Source of the DNA: Pycnococcus provasolii
Taxonomy: Eukaryota > Chlorophyta > Pseudoscourfieldiophyceae > Pseudoscourfieldiales > Pycnococcaceae
DNA: 64,000 nucleotides
Direction of reading: 5' to 3'
NCBI GenBank assembly: GCA_938743325.2
Contig: OW568881.1
Coordinates: 310,001 to 374,000 of the forward strand
The position numbers and the translations under genes are program-made. The first letter of the stretch is position 1, and every line of letters starts with the position of its first letter. The notes under the pieces were generated by a model, which did no database searches, was not told the DNA's origin, and saw nothing but the letters and a program-made list of their open reading frames with translations. Of the stretch, positions 8,290 to 18,304 are shown piece by piece.

Positions 8290-11199
8290 ATGCGTTCCGA
8301 TGCCTTCATGGAGCAGCAGCATTCTGGGACCCGTGCTCACTACCTGCACGCGTCATCCCTTCTCGCATCTTCCTCAGCGGCTCCCCGTGGCCATGGGGGT
8401 GGTGGTTATGTGGTGGCTCATACGCGCTCGAACGTTAGCCCTCCACGCCTTAACAAGGGCCTTAGCAAAGGAAAATCAGCCGGAGGGGGAATCCCTGGCC
8501 TTCCCACGATGACGACAAGGGACAGAAAACGCATGCGGCCGGCAAACGCGAACGCCTCGGCGACAACGGCGGGCAGCAGTGCCGCCTCCGGAGCAGCTCG
8601 CGCGTCAGCGTCTACAGCGGCTGAGACGGTCCTGCGCGGTGCGTCGTCGCTGTTCGACCAAGTCGACTCGCCGAGTGCAAGCGAGACGCCGTCTGAAGAC
8701 CTTGACGTCTTCCTTCCGCCCGCATCTGTTGCAGCTGCGCAGGCCAGGAGGAACGCGAAGCAGCAGCAGCAGCAGCAGCAGCGGCACGCACAGCAGCTCA
8801 AACACAACAACGCTCACGTACTCATAGCCACGAGCCCAGAACGGGTGCACCAGCGTGGTCGACAGCCCGTGATTGGCGTTGACGTGTCGGAGCGAGCTGG
8901 CAAGTCGCCGCCACCTCCAGTCACGCAAGCGAGGCCGAGAATGACCACCATGCGTGCGACCGAAGCATGGGCGCAGGCCACCACGCCGGCAGGCAAGCAC
9001 GTGTCGAGCAAATTCACAGGCGTACACACACCAGCCGCCGCGCATTCCACTCTCAACCAACGTCCAGTCCATCCGCCGTCAGGGAATGGAGTCAATGCGC
9101 TCGCGGCTGCAGCCGCCGCCGCGCTGAACAGGCCAGTACCTCCCCGCCGTTGGAGTAACAGCCCAACAGGTGTGAATCATGCGAATGGCACCGGCAGCTT
9201 GCAAGCTGCCGACGTACGTGCGGCTTCCCTGTCGCCACCTGTGACGCTGCACCAGCATTCCGCCACCAAATCTGTCAAATCGGCCGACGAGATGAACGTT
9301 CACTCGCCATCAAGTTCCCTCTCGAGCGATCGCGAGAACCAACTCGCGGCGGAACTCGCTCTCTCCGAGCGTACGCGTATTATTGCGGAGTGCGCACTCG
9401 GCACGGCATCCAAGGTTGTGGCTGGTAACCCGGAGGTGAAAGAGGATGCGGCGAAGATACGAGTCGCCGTAGAAAGTGCGGCGGAGGAGCTGAGAAAGTG
9501 CAGGAGTGCGCGAAAAAAGTACGAAGCATCGATGCATGCGGCGCTTCATGCTGAATCCAACCAACCACAGTCGCAATCACCCCCGCCCCAGCAGCAGCAT
9601 CCGCAGCAGCAGAAGAAGGAGCCGACTGTCAGCATGAGGACTCCAGCACAAAAGCGTCAAGAATCTTCTGCGCCGCCGATGGAATTTCCAGCTCCCGCAC
9701 CGGCCACCGTGGCACGAAGCTCCAGGCCAAAGCCAGCCACTTCCGATCCTGTCCCAGCCACTCCTCTCCCAACGCGTGCGGCGTGCAATGGTGCGGTGCC
9801 GCCGACGCCAATGACGGCAAAGAGCGATGCAAAGAGCAAGGCTTTTGCAGCCAGGCTTTCGCCGGATACTTCGCCGATGAAGTCCCCCATGTTGTCTCCC
9901 AGCATGTCCCCAACCACGGCAGCCGCAGCAGCCGCGGCGGCGGGTGCGTCTGGACCCGATAGCCACTGGATTCGAGCACTCAGCGATGCGCACGCTGCAC
10001 AGCTGCGAAGAGAGCGAGCCGCTTTTGATGCACGGGGCGCTGAGTTTGCCGAACAACTACTTCAGGTGAGCCGACGGTGCGACGAAACGATCGCGAAGCG
10101 CCGCGATGCGGAGGAGCGCCGTGCGGCTGCCGAGCGCAGCTCTGCCGTCGCGTCGTCAGAGGTTGTGCGCGAGAGGAAGGTGCGAGACGAGGCGCTTCGA
10201 CGTGCCAAGGCGCTGGAGACCGAGAAGGGTGCGCTCGAAGTGCAGGTGCGCATGCTGAAAGAGGCAATGGACCACGTGGCGGCGAATGGATCAGGAAGTC
10301 CGTCGTCGGACCGAACAAGTCCCACGGCAGCGTCAGCTGCAGCGCGAGTTGCGAATCCTCTGCTATCGCCACGTCTGATGGAGCGTGCGATCCATCGGCT
10401 GAGCGGGGAAGGCGCGCCGGGGAACGACGCATCATCGCCAGATCGTGAGAGACAGCTTCTCGCAACGTGGCGCGCGCGATGTGCATCCGCCGAAGCCAAG
10501 GCTGCGACCTTGTCAGGCCGGGTGACAGCCTTGACAAGCGAGCTTGCCGATACACGTGCGGCGTCGGAGGATGCCCAGGCTCGCATGGCTTCCGTCACGA
10601 TTGCGCGCAGCGCGCTTGCGCTTGCGGTGCGCGATGAGGAGCTTACCGCGGCACATCGGGACGACACACATGCGGTGGAGATGCGCTGGAGACGCATTAT
10701 GGAGGAGGAACAGTCCGCGTGTGCGGACATGATTCACGACCTCTCCGCAGAGGTGTTCACGACGGTGGACACCGCCTCCGCGCACATCACCTCGATAGGC
10801 GACGAAGTGCGTGAGGATCTGACTTCGCTTCGTTTGCTGTTTGCTCAGGCAAGGCACGATGCGTATCGTCAGAGTCTTCGAAATATCCTGGAGATTGCGT
10901 CGAGTGCGGCGCGCGAAGGCCGTCAAATTGGCGAGCTGATTGGCGGTGCACTTTCGGCGGATGGAAAGAAATCAGGTTCTCGAAAGAGCTTGAAAAGGCG
11001 CGACATAATAGCGCGAAACTTTCGCGCTATTATTATGTCTTTTTTCAAGCTCCTTCGATACCCAACCTTCTTTTTACCATCCGCCGAAAGTGCGCATGCC
11101 CTGAATGCGACGAGACGCTTTGCGCTGATAGCGCTTGCGGCTGCATCGATGCATGCGATGGGTCAGCTTGCAGCGCTTCGCTTCCTGCCTACGAGTTAG
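8290..11199 (+). CDS. Unrecognised large coiled-coil protein with low-complexity N-terminus
   Basis: A 969-residue open frame from the first ATG; the ATG at 8509 (MTTRDRKRMRP) is an equally good start. The N-terminal half is low complexity, rich in Ala, Ser, Pro and Gln, with a poly-Gln run near residue 160. Residues about 345-420 and 580-690 are charged and coiled-coil-like (alternating Arg/Glu/Ala, for example RERAAFDARGAEFAEQLL). A later helical region at about 740-895 ends before the basic segment SGSRKSLKRRD. The last 80 or so codons run through a 150-bp inverted repeat, so the real C-terminus may be earlier or recently altered. It could be a cytoskeletal or centrosomal scaffold, but I recognise no family. 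It converges with the PTST-like gene 271 bp downstream. Confidence 0.65.
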   Translation: MRSDAFMEQQHSGTRAHYLHASSLLASSSAAPRGHGGGGYVVAHTRSNVSPPRLNKGLSKGKSAGGGIPGLPTMTTRDRKRMRPANANASATTAGSSAASGAARASASTAAETVLRGASSLFDQVDSPSASETPSEDLDVFLPPASVAAAQARRNAKQQQQQQQRHAQQLKHNNAHVLIATSPERVHQRGRQPVIGVDVSERAGKSPPPPVTQARPRMTTMRATEAWAQATTPAGKHVSSKFTGVHTPAAAHSTLNQRPVHPPSGNGVNALAAAAAAALNRPVPPRRWSNSPTGVNHANGTGSLQAADVRAASLSPPVTLHQHSATKSVKSADEMNVHSPSSSLSSDRENQLAAELALSERTRIIAECALGTASKVVAGNPEVKEDAAKIRVAVESAAEELRKCRSARKKYEASMHAALHAESNQPQSQSPPPQQQHPQQQKKEPTVSMRTPAQKRQESSAPPMEFPAPAPATVARSSRPKPATSDPVPATPLPTRAACNGAVPPTPMTAKSDAKSKAFAARLSPDTSPMKSPMLSPSMSPTTAAAAAAAAGASGPDSHWIRALSDAHAAQLRRERAAFDARGAEFAEQLLQVSRRCDETIAKRRDAEERRAAAERSSAVASSEVVRERKVRDEALRRAKALETEKGALEVQVRMLKEAMDHVAANGSGSPSSDRTSPTAASAAARVANPLLSPRLMERAIHRLSGEGAPGNDASSPDRERQLLATWRARCASAEAKAATLSGRVTALTSELADTRAASEDAQARMASVTIARSALALAVRDEELTAAHRDDTHAVEMRWRRIMEEEQSACADMIHDLSAEVFTTVDTASAHITSIGDEVREDLTSLRLLFAQARHDAYRQSLRNILEIASSAAREGRQIGELIGGALSADGKKSGSRKSLKRRDIIARNFRAIIMSFFKLLRYPTFFLPSAESAHALNATRRFALIALAAASMHAMGQLAALRFLPTS
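10946..11094 (+). repeat. Long near-perfect inverted repeat (hairpin) in coding sequence
   Basis: The arms 10946-11018 and 11020-11094 are reverse complements apart from a few small indels and mismatches. The centre is GCGCGAAACTTTCGCGC with almost no loop. Matching blocks from outside in are GCACTTTCGGCGGATGG, TCGAAAGAGCTTGAAAA (one mismatch) and GACATAAT plus AGCGCGAAA. The structure lies near the 3' end of the 8290-11199 frame, which stays open through it. Confidence 0.85.
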
Positions 11200-11470
11200 T
11201 TCTACTTTTTTGTTTGTAACATCGTTATTGTTGGACCTCTGTTTGAACCTAATCTTTGCTAGGGCATGGCGGCGAGATTTCGCTTCCGCCCATTTCCCGC
11301 CCATTTCTGGCGTGCACGACCGGGATCCGCGAAAATCTCCCATGTCCTATTGAGCAACAATACGTACCACGACTGTTGGACAAAGTAGGACAAAGTATGT
11401 GTGTAGTACACTCCATTACTAAATGAGGGATTTCAAGCAACAAAGGGGCAGGCGTTTGTGTTACTCCGTG

Positions 11471-13411
11471 TCAATTTACATCGAGGATCAGATTTTCGTC
11501 TAACCCAAAGCCTACCGTGGGCCATCCGGGCACGATGCGCCATTGGCCGTCCACTACAAATTTGAACTCGTAGCGACCAGGCTTGAGCTGCAGTGTTGCC
11601 GTAAACTCCGTTTCTGGATTGCCGGCTGAGACCTCGACGGAATCCTCGGGGCTGAGACGCACACTTCCCATCCACGTGTCCCAAGTACCGCGTACCTCCA
11701 CATTGTCTGCAACTCCGCACCACGTGAGTGGCACTTCGCGGACTGTACCGGCATCAAGCACCGAATAGGCATCCTGCGCATCCTCGGAAAGCCCGCGAGC
11801 CTTATCTGCCATCGTGTGATATCGTGACGCAATCGCCTCGAGATCCTCAGGTGTGATCGCCTCGAGGTTAGTGCCGCTGGCAGCATTTTCGTACTGCAGA
11901 AGCTGCCGCGACATCGCATCCGCTGATTTGCTGAGGTTGTTGAGCGACCTGCGCACTTCCACGAGAAGCCGCTCGGAATCCTGCTTTTCGTTTTCCAAAT
12001 GCCGTATGTATCGATTCGCCTCGAAGAGGCGGTTCTGCATCCGCCCACGTGCCTCGGCAAGCTGGCTGTAGCTCGCCAGCTGTGCCTCCCACGCGCTAGC
12101 CGCAACCTCCGGCGACGAGCGTGGATCCAGCCCCTTGCTGCGGCGTGCTTCTGCCGCCGCGATCATAGCTTCGTTGATGTGTGACTGGCTGTCCACCATC
12201 TGCTTTGTTGACGTCGGAGGTGCAATGGATCCTCCAGGTTCTTGTGGTCCTAACGCTGAGTTGGGCATGATCACAGGCTGCTCCTGTCGTTTTTCAAACT
12301 CCTCAACCTGCTGCTTATCGTTTGCAGATGCACGCATCTTCTCCATTGGAGTCAAGAAGCTTGGGATCACATCATTGTCTTCTTCACCCTCTTCCTCTGG
12401 CTCTTCGACGTTAACGGCATTCTGCTGCTGCTGCTGCTGCTTCTTGCTTGCACTTTCTTCCTTCATCGCCTGTGCCTTCTGCAGCAGCGCCCTTGCAGCA
12501 AATGTGGTATTTTTCAGCTCCTCCTTCAGTTCGTCCACGCTCTTGGTCGCGTTCGTTTTGTTGCTGTCCTTTCGGTTCTGCAACTCCCTTGCTTTCGCGA
12601 GCGCCGTCAACGACGCCTCTCTCATCTTGGCAATTTCTGCAAGCTTTCGCTCCACCTCGGACATCGACTTCTTCGAGGGAACTGCCGCGTCGTCGCCCGT
12701 CATCGTTGTTGTTGTTGCTGCTGCTGCTGCTGCTGTAGTTGTTTGCTGTTCCTTCTCTTTCAGCATCATTTCCTCTTTCACCTTCGTGACGTGCTTGGAA
12801 ATCAGCGACAACTTTTCCTTTTGTTCTTCCATGAAAGAGCTCAGCACGTCCGGCTGGTCAATACTTCCTTTCATTTCCTCCAAAAACTGGCGCGAACCTC
12901 GCGTAGGCCTTGCGTTGAAGTGTTCGTCTTGGAACTGCATCGCACCTCGCGTCGGAATATCGCGCGATGTAGTTGCAGTTGCTGCTGGTGGTGCGTCGCC
13001 GCCATCGTTATTTTCTTCCTCAGGCTGAGGAAGGACGTCGGCGGCATCACTCTCTTCTTCATTTTCGGACGCAGAAGCCGACGACTCCGCCTCTGTGATG
13101 AGCGTGAGCAGGTCATCTGTCGTGACCGACGTCGTTTGGTTCCCTGACGGGTCCCCCGAACCCACCTTGGTCATGACGGAGCGCGGCCTCAGGGTGGTGT
13201 GCGCGCGCCGCGTGCGTATGGGCGACAAGGGACGGTGCAGCGAGAGGCGGTTGAACTTTGAAGTGGGAGAGCCATTACCACCACCACGTTTTTTCGCCAA
13301 CGAACCATGGGAAGCAGCCTGTGAAGCCGCGGATTTCACCACACGTGGACTGGGATTCTTACCCAAGGGATTCTTCCCCAGCAAAGAAAGAGATTGGAGA
13401 GGAGGCACCAT
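11471..13411 (-). CDS. PTST2/FLO6-like starch-targeting protein: coiled coil plus C-terminal CBM48
   Basis: 646 residues, ATG at 13411. The first 80 residues are rich in Ser, Arg, Pro and Lys with few acids, like a plastid transit peptide. Acidic low-complexity and helical coiled-coil segments fill about 95-520, including KVKEEMMLKEKEQQ and a Gln run near 330. The C-terminal 90 residues form a starch-binding CBM48/AMPK-beta-type fold: VPLTWCGVADNVEVRGTWD, then LKPGRYEFKFVVDGQWRIVP. This order matches plant PTST proteins, in which the coiled coil recruits starch synthases or GBSS and the CBM48 binds glucan during granule initiation. Which PTST class it matches is not clear from sequence. A real transit peptide would support plastid starch and green-lineage identity. 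Confidence 0.8.
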   Translation of the reverse strand: MVPPLQSLSLLGKNPLGKNPSPRVVKSAASQAASHGSLAKKRGGGNGSPTSKFNRLSLHRPLSPIRTRRAHTTLRPRSVMTKVGSGDPSGNQTTSVTTDDLLTLITEAESSASASENEEESDAADVLPQPEEENNDGGDAPPAATATTSRDIPTRGAMQFQDEHFNARPTRGSRQFLEEMKGSIDQPDVLSSFMEEQKEKLSLISKHVTKVKEEMMLKEKEQQTTTAAAAAATTTTMTGDDAAVPSKKSMSEVERKLAEIAKMREASLTALAKARELQNRKDSNKTNATKSVDELKEELKNTTFAARALLQKAQAMKEESASKKQQQQQQNAVNVEEPEEEGEEDNDVIPSFLTPMEKMRASANDKQQVEEFEKRQEQPVIMPNSALGPQEPGGSIAPPTSTKQMVDSQSHINEAMIAAAEARRSKGLDPRSSPEVAASAWEAQLASYSQLAEARGRMQNRLFEANRYIRHLENEKQDSERLLVEVRRSLNNLSKSADAMSRQLLQYENAASGTNLEAITPEDLEAIASRYHTMADKARGLSEDAQDAYSVLDAGTVREVPLTWCGVADNVEVRGTWDTWMGSVRLSPEDSVEVSAGNPETEFTATLQLKPGRYEFKFVVDGQWRIVPGWPTVGFGLDENLILDVN

Positions 13412-13550
13412 TTATGAAAACGACAAGATTCGATGACCACCTGAAGATGAAGATGATAAGACAAGAATGAGATGCACCAAGACAAAGTGCCAAAGAGCCA
13501 AGAATGAGCAAAGACAAAGAGCCAAGACAACAGCCAAGACAACCGCCACT

Positions 13551-13697
13551 CACTGACACTGACACTGACACTGACACTGCACTGACACTGACACTGACAC
13601 TGACACTGACACTGACACTGACACTGACACTGACACTGACACTGACACTGACACTGACACTGACACTGACACTGACACTGACACTGACACTGCACTG
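13551..13697 (+). repeat. (TGACAC)n hexanucleotide microsatellite
   Basis: About 24 copies of TGACAC with one interruption (CTGCACTG) near 13578. It lies 140 bp upstream of the PTST-like start and could affect that promoter. The Gln-Cys, Val-Ser and Thr-Leu frames read through it are artefacts. Confidence 0.95.
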
Positions 13698-14557
13698 AGG
13701 GAGGGATGAAACACGGTCCAATGGCGAAAAAAAACAGAACACACAGGGAGGGACCTTTTGTCCCCCGCGAGGAGAGAGAGGAGAGAAAGCCGTGTTGTTT
13801 TCCCGTCCCGGTGTCTCTTGTTTTATCCGAGGTGGCGCTTTGCTTTGCTTTTTCCTCCTAGGGGAACGAAGAGAAGATTTCCTGGTGCAGAAATTCCCCT
13901 CAGAATAAGGCCTTCAAAGAGATTGAGCTTTTTCACAGAGGCATATCTTTCCGGGCCCCGGGGGTTGCTTTTTGTTTATTAGGAAGTAGGAGAGGATTTC
14001 AAAGGCTGAGATTCACTCGAGCCGATTTCAGGATTTCGCATTCGCATCGGGCCGGGCTTTTGGGGGGTCCTCCACCTTCCTTCCGGAGTCGGGGGGGGGG
14101 GACCCCTCCTCCTCCGACAGGGCCCCCTCTCTCTGCAGATTTCTCCTCGGGGGCACCGGTCTGTCCCGGGTGGGTCTGGGGGGATGGGGGGTGGGGCGGG
14201 CCCGGCACCAAGTGCTTGTCACGCTGCCCTGGGCACGGCACTGTGCCACCTGCATACTTACTTCTAAAACCTCGCCACGGCACCACGCCACCTCCACCAC
14301 CGCACCTCAACTCGCCTTAGATCTCCTTTGTTTTCTCCGTCAGCCACACCACAACTTAAGGCACCACCTGTACCACGTGTGTGTTCACCAAGCCAAGTAG
14401 AGTCAAGAAGTTCTGTAACAAGTAAACACCAACACCACACCACACCTTGTCGTCAGCGTACGCCACAGACGTACACAAAAACGCGTCGACAACTAAAGTC
14501 GGTCGTCCCACTCCAAGGGGAGGGCAACACCCAACCCCCCACCTAACGGTCCCTTTG

Positions 14558-14652
14558 TTAACAAACTCCCGACACCTTGGGGGAGGGTCCCAAACCTCAA
14601 CCAACCTTCGCCAGGCAAAAGCCCTTGGGGTTGGGGGAAACCAAAACACCAT
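14558..14652 (+). repeat. 95-bp direct repeat, copy 1
   Basis: Identical over 95 bp to 14922-15016, beginning TTAACAAACTCCCGACACC and ending ACCAAAACACCAT. The two copies lie 364 bp apart in the same orientation. The 269 bp between them encodes an open minus-strand peptide with WGVCADVEDLVRRTKNATG, which I do not recognise. The pair may be the ends of a small element or a recent duplication. Confidence 0.9.
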
Positions 14653-14921
14653 ATTCTCCTTGTCATCCGCACCCAAGCCGCACACCAGTACGGCATCACA
14701 TCCGGTGGCGTTCTTGGTGCGCCTGACCAAATCTTCAACATCAGCGCACACGCCCCACTTCTCCTTCCATATCTGCGCCATCATCTTCTCCTCATGCAAG
14801 CCCCTCCATCCGGGTCTCAGTTGAGCCGCCAACCTCTCATCCCTGACTGACGCTCTCGGCCGCTTGTCCTCCACTGAAACATATGCGCCCACTCGCACCT
14901 GAGCTTGCATCGCAGCCGTAA

Positions 14922-15016
14922 TTAACAAACTCCCGACACCTTGGGGGAGGGTCCCAAACCTCAACCAACCTTCGCCAGGCAAAAGCCCTTGGGGTTGGGG
15001 GAAACCAAAACACCAT
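14922..15016 (+). repeat. 95-bp direct repeat, copy 2
   Basis: Second copy of the 14558 repeat, with no differences seen by eye. Perfect identity suggests recent origin or gene conversion. Flanking sequence diverges at once on both sides, which fits a discrete duplicated unit. Confidence 0.9.
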
Positions 15017-16118
15017 CTCCTATCGCCTCCTCTCCTCTCCTTAAACCCCAAACACATCTCTTCTCCTCACCTCAACACCGCCACGCCACCCACCATCATG
15101 CGCCACGACATGCTCTGGCGTGACGGAATACGCCATGGGCTCTCCCGATGAGTATCTACACGGCGGCGGCCGGCGGCGTCGGGCGACGGCGCCGAACATC
15201 ATGCCGAGCAGTAGCTTCCTTACGACGAACGGTGCAAACACATTATTATTATACGTACACTCCTTTGCATCCGATGAGGTGTTCCATGATGCAATGTATG
15301 AGGTGCTCTCCATACAGCACTTCCGGAACGGCATTTCGCGCAGCCGCATTTTGTAAAGCTGTTTCGGAGCGGTCCACCCCCTTTTCGTCGTCGCCGCTCT
15401 CCAAAGAACTCCAGACCAGAGAGATGAGTGCCCTCCTGGCACGCATCTCGTATGAGTTGGGAGGAGTACAAATTGCAGCGCATCTCGCATACGACGCGAG
15501 GTACGCGGGGCCGAGTGCGTTCTGCAACGCTTTCATCGGCGGCGGCAACCCGTCGTTGCTGCTGTCGCTGCGAAAAAGTTTAAGTTTAAACGCGATCGTC
15601 GTGACGCCCACTGCAACTCGCGTGTAATACACGCCGTCGACGACCGTGATTGGGATTTGTTTTTTCTTGGCTCTCTCCCCCGCCTCCCTTCCCGCACTCG
15701 AGCTTCTGCGAAACGGCGTAGCCACCGCGCGTGGCGTGCTCTGTCGGCGGCGGCGTCGGCGGCGGCGTAGCCGACGCTCCGGAACGTTGGCGTGCACTCT
15801 CCCACCACATCGTCCGCCCCAACAGCACAAATCCTTTCGCGCGCGTGAGTGTGGACTCCAAGGCACCACCAAGCGAGAAGTGGGACCCGGGCCTGACCAG
15901 GCACATTGACCAAGGAGGTATCCCCCTTTAGAAAAAGAAAAAGGGCGGGAGGTTTGTCCCGCCCAAATTCCCTCGGATTTTGTTTTCATGCGACCCCATC
16001 ATCGCGCGTGTCGTCGCATCTGATTTTGTTTTGTTCCTCCTCTCTTGTTAGTTGAGAAGCGCTAGTGTGGTTGGGTTGGTTTGAAGTAGTTTGAAGTGGT
16101 TAGCACGCGTCGGAAGTT

Positions 16119-16783
16119 ATGTCGTCTCGGTCTATGGTTGGGTCAGGGCCTCTGTCGTCGTCTATGGTTGGGTTAGGCGGTCGGCCTCGGTCTATGGTTG
16201 GGTTAGGCGGTTCTTCGGCTTCGGGGGCGGTGCTCGTTGATATTTCCAGATTATCCGATTCTTCCGATGTCGTTGACGATGTCTCTGATGTTGCGATCTC
16301 GTCGAAGAAGCTGCACCACACGCCGGCGGCGCTTCTGGCTCGATCCGCGAAATCTTCAATACGCAAACGCGCGCGACTTCTCTTCCTAATGGCTTTACTT
16401 CTCGTCATGTCCGCCTTAGCCGTATTGACGTTACATCGCCACTCAAAACAAACAGCACCATTTTCCGACGACGCCGACGCATCTTCCTTTCCCACGCACG
16501 CAGCAAAAGCAAAAGCAAAAGCAATAGAGACAGCAGCCAAAACAGAAGCGAGTAGTATGGCGACTGCCACTCTCGTGGCGCAACCGAAAGTCAATACGCA
16601 AGCCCAAAGTCAACCTCAAGCCTCACAAAAGACCACCAGCAGCAGCAACGCCGACGTCACGCGACAACAGGCTGCGGTGATTCACCAGTCACTGGTGAAC
16701 GCCTGGAAGAAACCAGAGCAGAATCCTCCTCCTCCTCCTCCTCCTCCTCCCCCAACTCCACCTCCACCTCAAGCCTCACAGAA

Positions 16784-16817
<34 letters not shown>

Positions 16818-18203
16818 GCCGACGTCACGCGACAGCAGGCTGTGGTGAACGCCATGCGACACGCCTGGGATGGCTACAAGAAGCACGCGTTTGGTTTCGA
16901 CGAGCTAAGACCTCTGTCACAGAATGGCATCAACAACTTCGGCGGACTCGGTGCGACAATTATTGATAGCCTTGACACCCTCTGGATCATGGGGCTGAAA
17001 GACGAGTTCAGAGACGCGCGAGACTGGGTGGCTAGCAAATTCACCGTCGAAGATAAGGGCGGCGTGTATATCTCGCACTTCGAGACGACGATACGCATCA
17101 TCGGAGGCTTGCTCAGCGCGCACGACCTCAGCGGAGATCGTGTGTTCGTGGAGAAGGCGTCGAAAGTTGCGAGTCGCCTGAAACCTTCATTTGAATCCAC
17201 GTCGTCTGGCCTTCCCAGGAACCTCATTCGCCTCGACAATGGGAACCCAAACATCGACAACCCGTATCTCGTACTCGCCGACGTTGGCACCGAGCAGCTC
17301 GAATTTCAGGCACTCACCGACCGATCGCGCGATCTCTCGTACGGCACGATCGCCTGTAAGGCTGAGAATGTGCTCCTGGACGAGATGAAGGATAAGCCTT
17401 TTCTGCCGATAGCCATCGCGACGGACGGCACGCCACATGGAAGTCACATCAGCTTGGGCGCTATGGGAGACTCGTACTATGAGTACCTTCTGAAAATATT
17501 CCTGATGACGCGCCAGGATCCCTCGTACACGAGACACGCCGAATCGTGGGTTCAGAGCATGGACGGAATGCTAAACAAACTCGTTGCCACGACACCCAGT
17601 GGTTTGACGTATGTTGACGAGAATCGAAACGGCGCGCCCGGTCGCAGCTTTCATCACCTGGTTTGCTTTGTGCCTGGCATGCTTGCGCTTGGCGTGATGC
17701 AACTTGACAATCTGGATAGCTGGCGTCGCGCGAGGTACCGAGAGGCTGCGGAAAAGATTGGCGAATTCTGCTACAATCTGTACGCAAAGCAGCCGAGCGG
17801 ATTGGCACCTGAATATAGCACCATTTCAAATTCACCTGAGGTAGAAGTACAGCCCTTCGAAGCAAAGTACGTGCTTCGTCCGGAGACGGTGGAAAGTCTC
17901 TTCCTGCTGTGGAGAATGACAAAGGATGTCAAGTATCGTGACTGGGGATGGAACATTTTCCAGGCAATTGAGAAGAATTGTCGCCACACCGTTGGCTATG
18001 CAGGTTTGTTGGACGTGAGACTTCTGAATCCACAGAAGGACGATGCAATGCAGAGCTTCTTCCTCGCGGAAACGCTCAAGTACATGTATCTGCTCTTTTC
18101 TGACGACGATACAATTCCGCTGGATACTTGGGTGTTCAACACGGAGGCGCATCCCATCAAAATGACAAAGCCTCTCATTAGTGGATCATGTGAGAGACTT
18201 TAA
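16119..18203 (+). CDS. GH47 alpha-1,2-mannosidase (type II membrane, ER/Golgi)
   Basis: 694 residues, ATG at 16119. The N-terminal cytosolic part has three SMVGxG repeats (6-30) encoded by a minisatellite. A signal-anchor spans about 86-105. A Pro- and Ser-rich stem with a poly-Pro run leads to the catalytic domain at about 245-690: AMRHAWDGYKKHAFGFDE, DSLDTLWIMGL, FETTIRIIGGLLSAHDL, LRPETVESLFLLWRMT and the C-terminal FNTEAHPIK. These are hallmark GH47 motifs of class I calcium-dependent inverting mannosidases, which trim Man9GlcNAc2 to Man5 in N-glycan maturation. The length fits a Golgi MNS1/2-type enzyme with an extended stem. Key acidic motif residues appear intact. It converges with the GT2 gene, about 100 bp apart. 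Confidence 0.95.
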
Positions 18204-18304
18204 CAGATCATGTCCCACTGCACGTTTTGCTAGTGAAATGTACTGACAGTAACACTATCATTTCCTCAGATTTTACAACAATTTCAAAAACTTTTCGTGT
18301 ACTA

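Larger units (their letters stand above)
13698..16118. other. Gene-poor, repeat-rich spacer
   Basis: This 2.4-kb stretch has no gene I can support with confidence. It holds purine/pyrimidine-skewed sequence (14050-14200, with a run of 11 G), a 95-bp direct repeat pair, and open frames on both strands at 14356-15057 and 15041-15990 that match nothing I know. One minus frame inside 15249-15640 (MKALQNALGPAYLASYARC, then ALISLVWSSLE) and a plus frame at 15148-15627 overlap; at most one can be real. A spliced small gene cannot be excluded. Confidence 0.5.

Noticed and set aside
13336-13742. Gln-Cys and Val-Ser repeat frames
   Set aside because: Simple translation of the TGACAC microsatellite with no other support.
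14558-15016. The 95-bp repeats as terminal repeats of a full mobile element
   Set aside because: The internal 269 bp encodes no transposase or reverse transcriptase that I can recognise, and no target-site duplication is evident.
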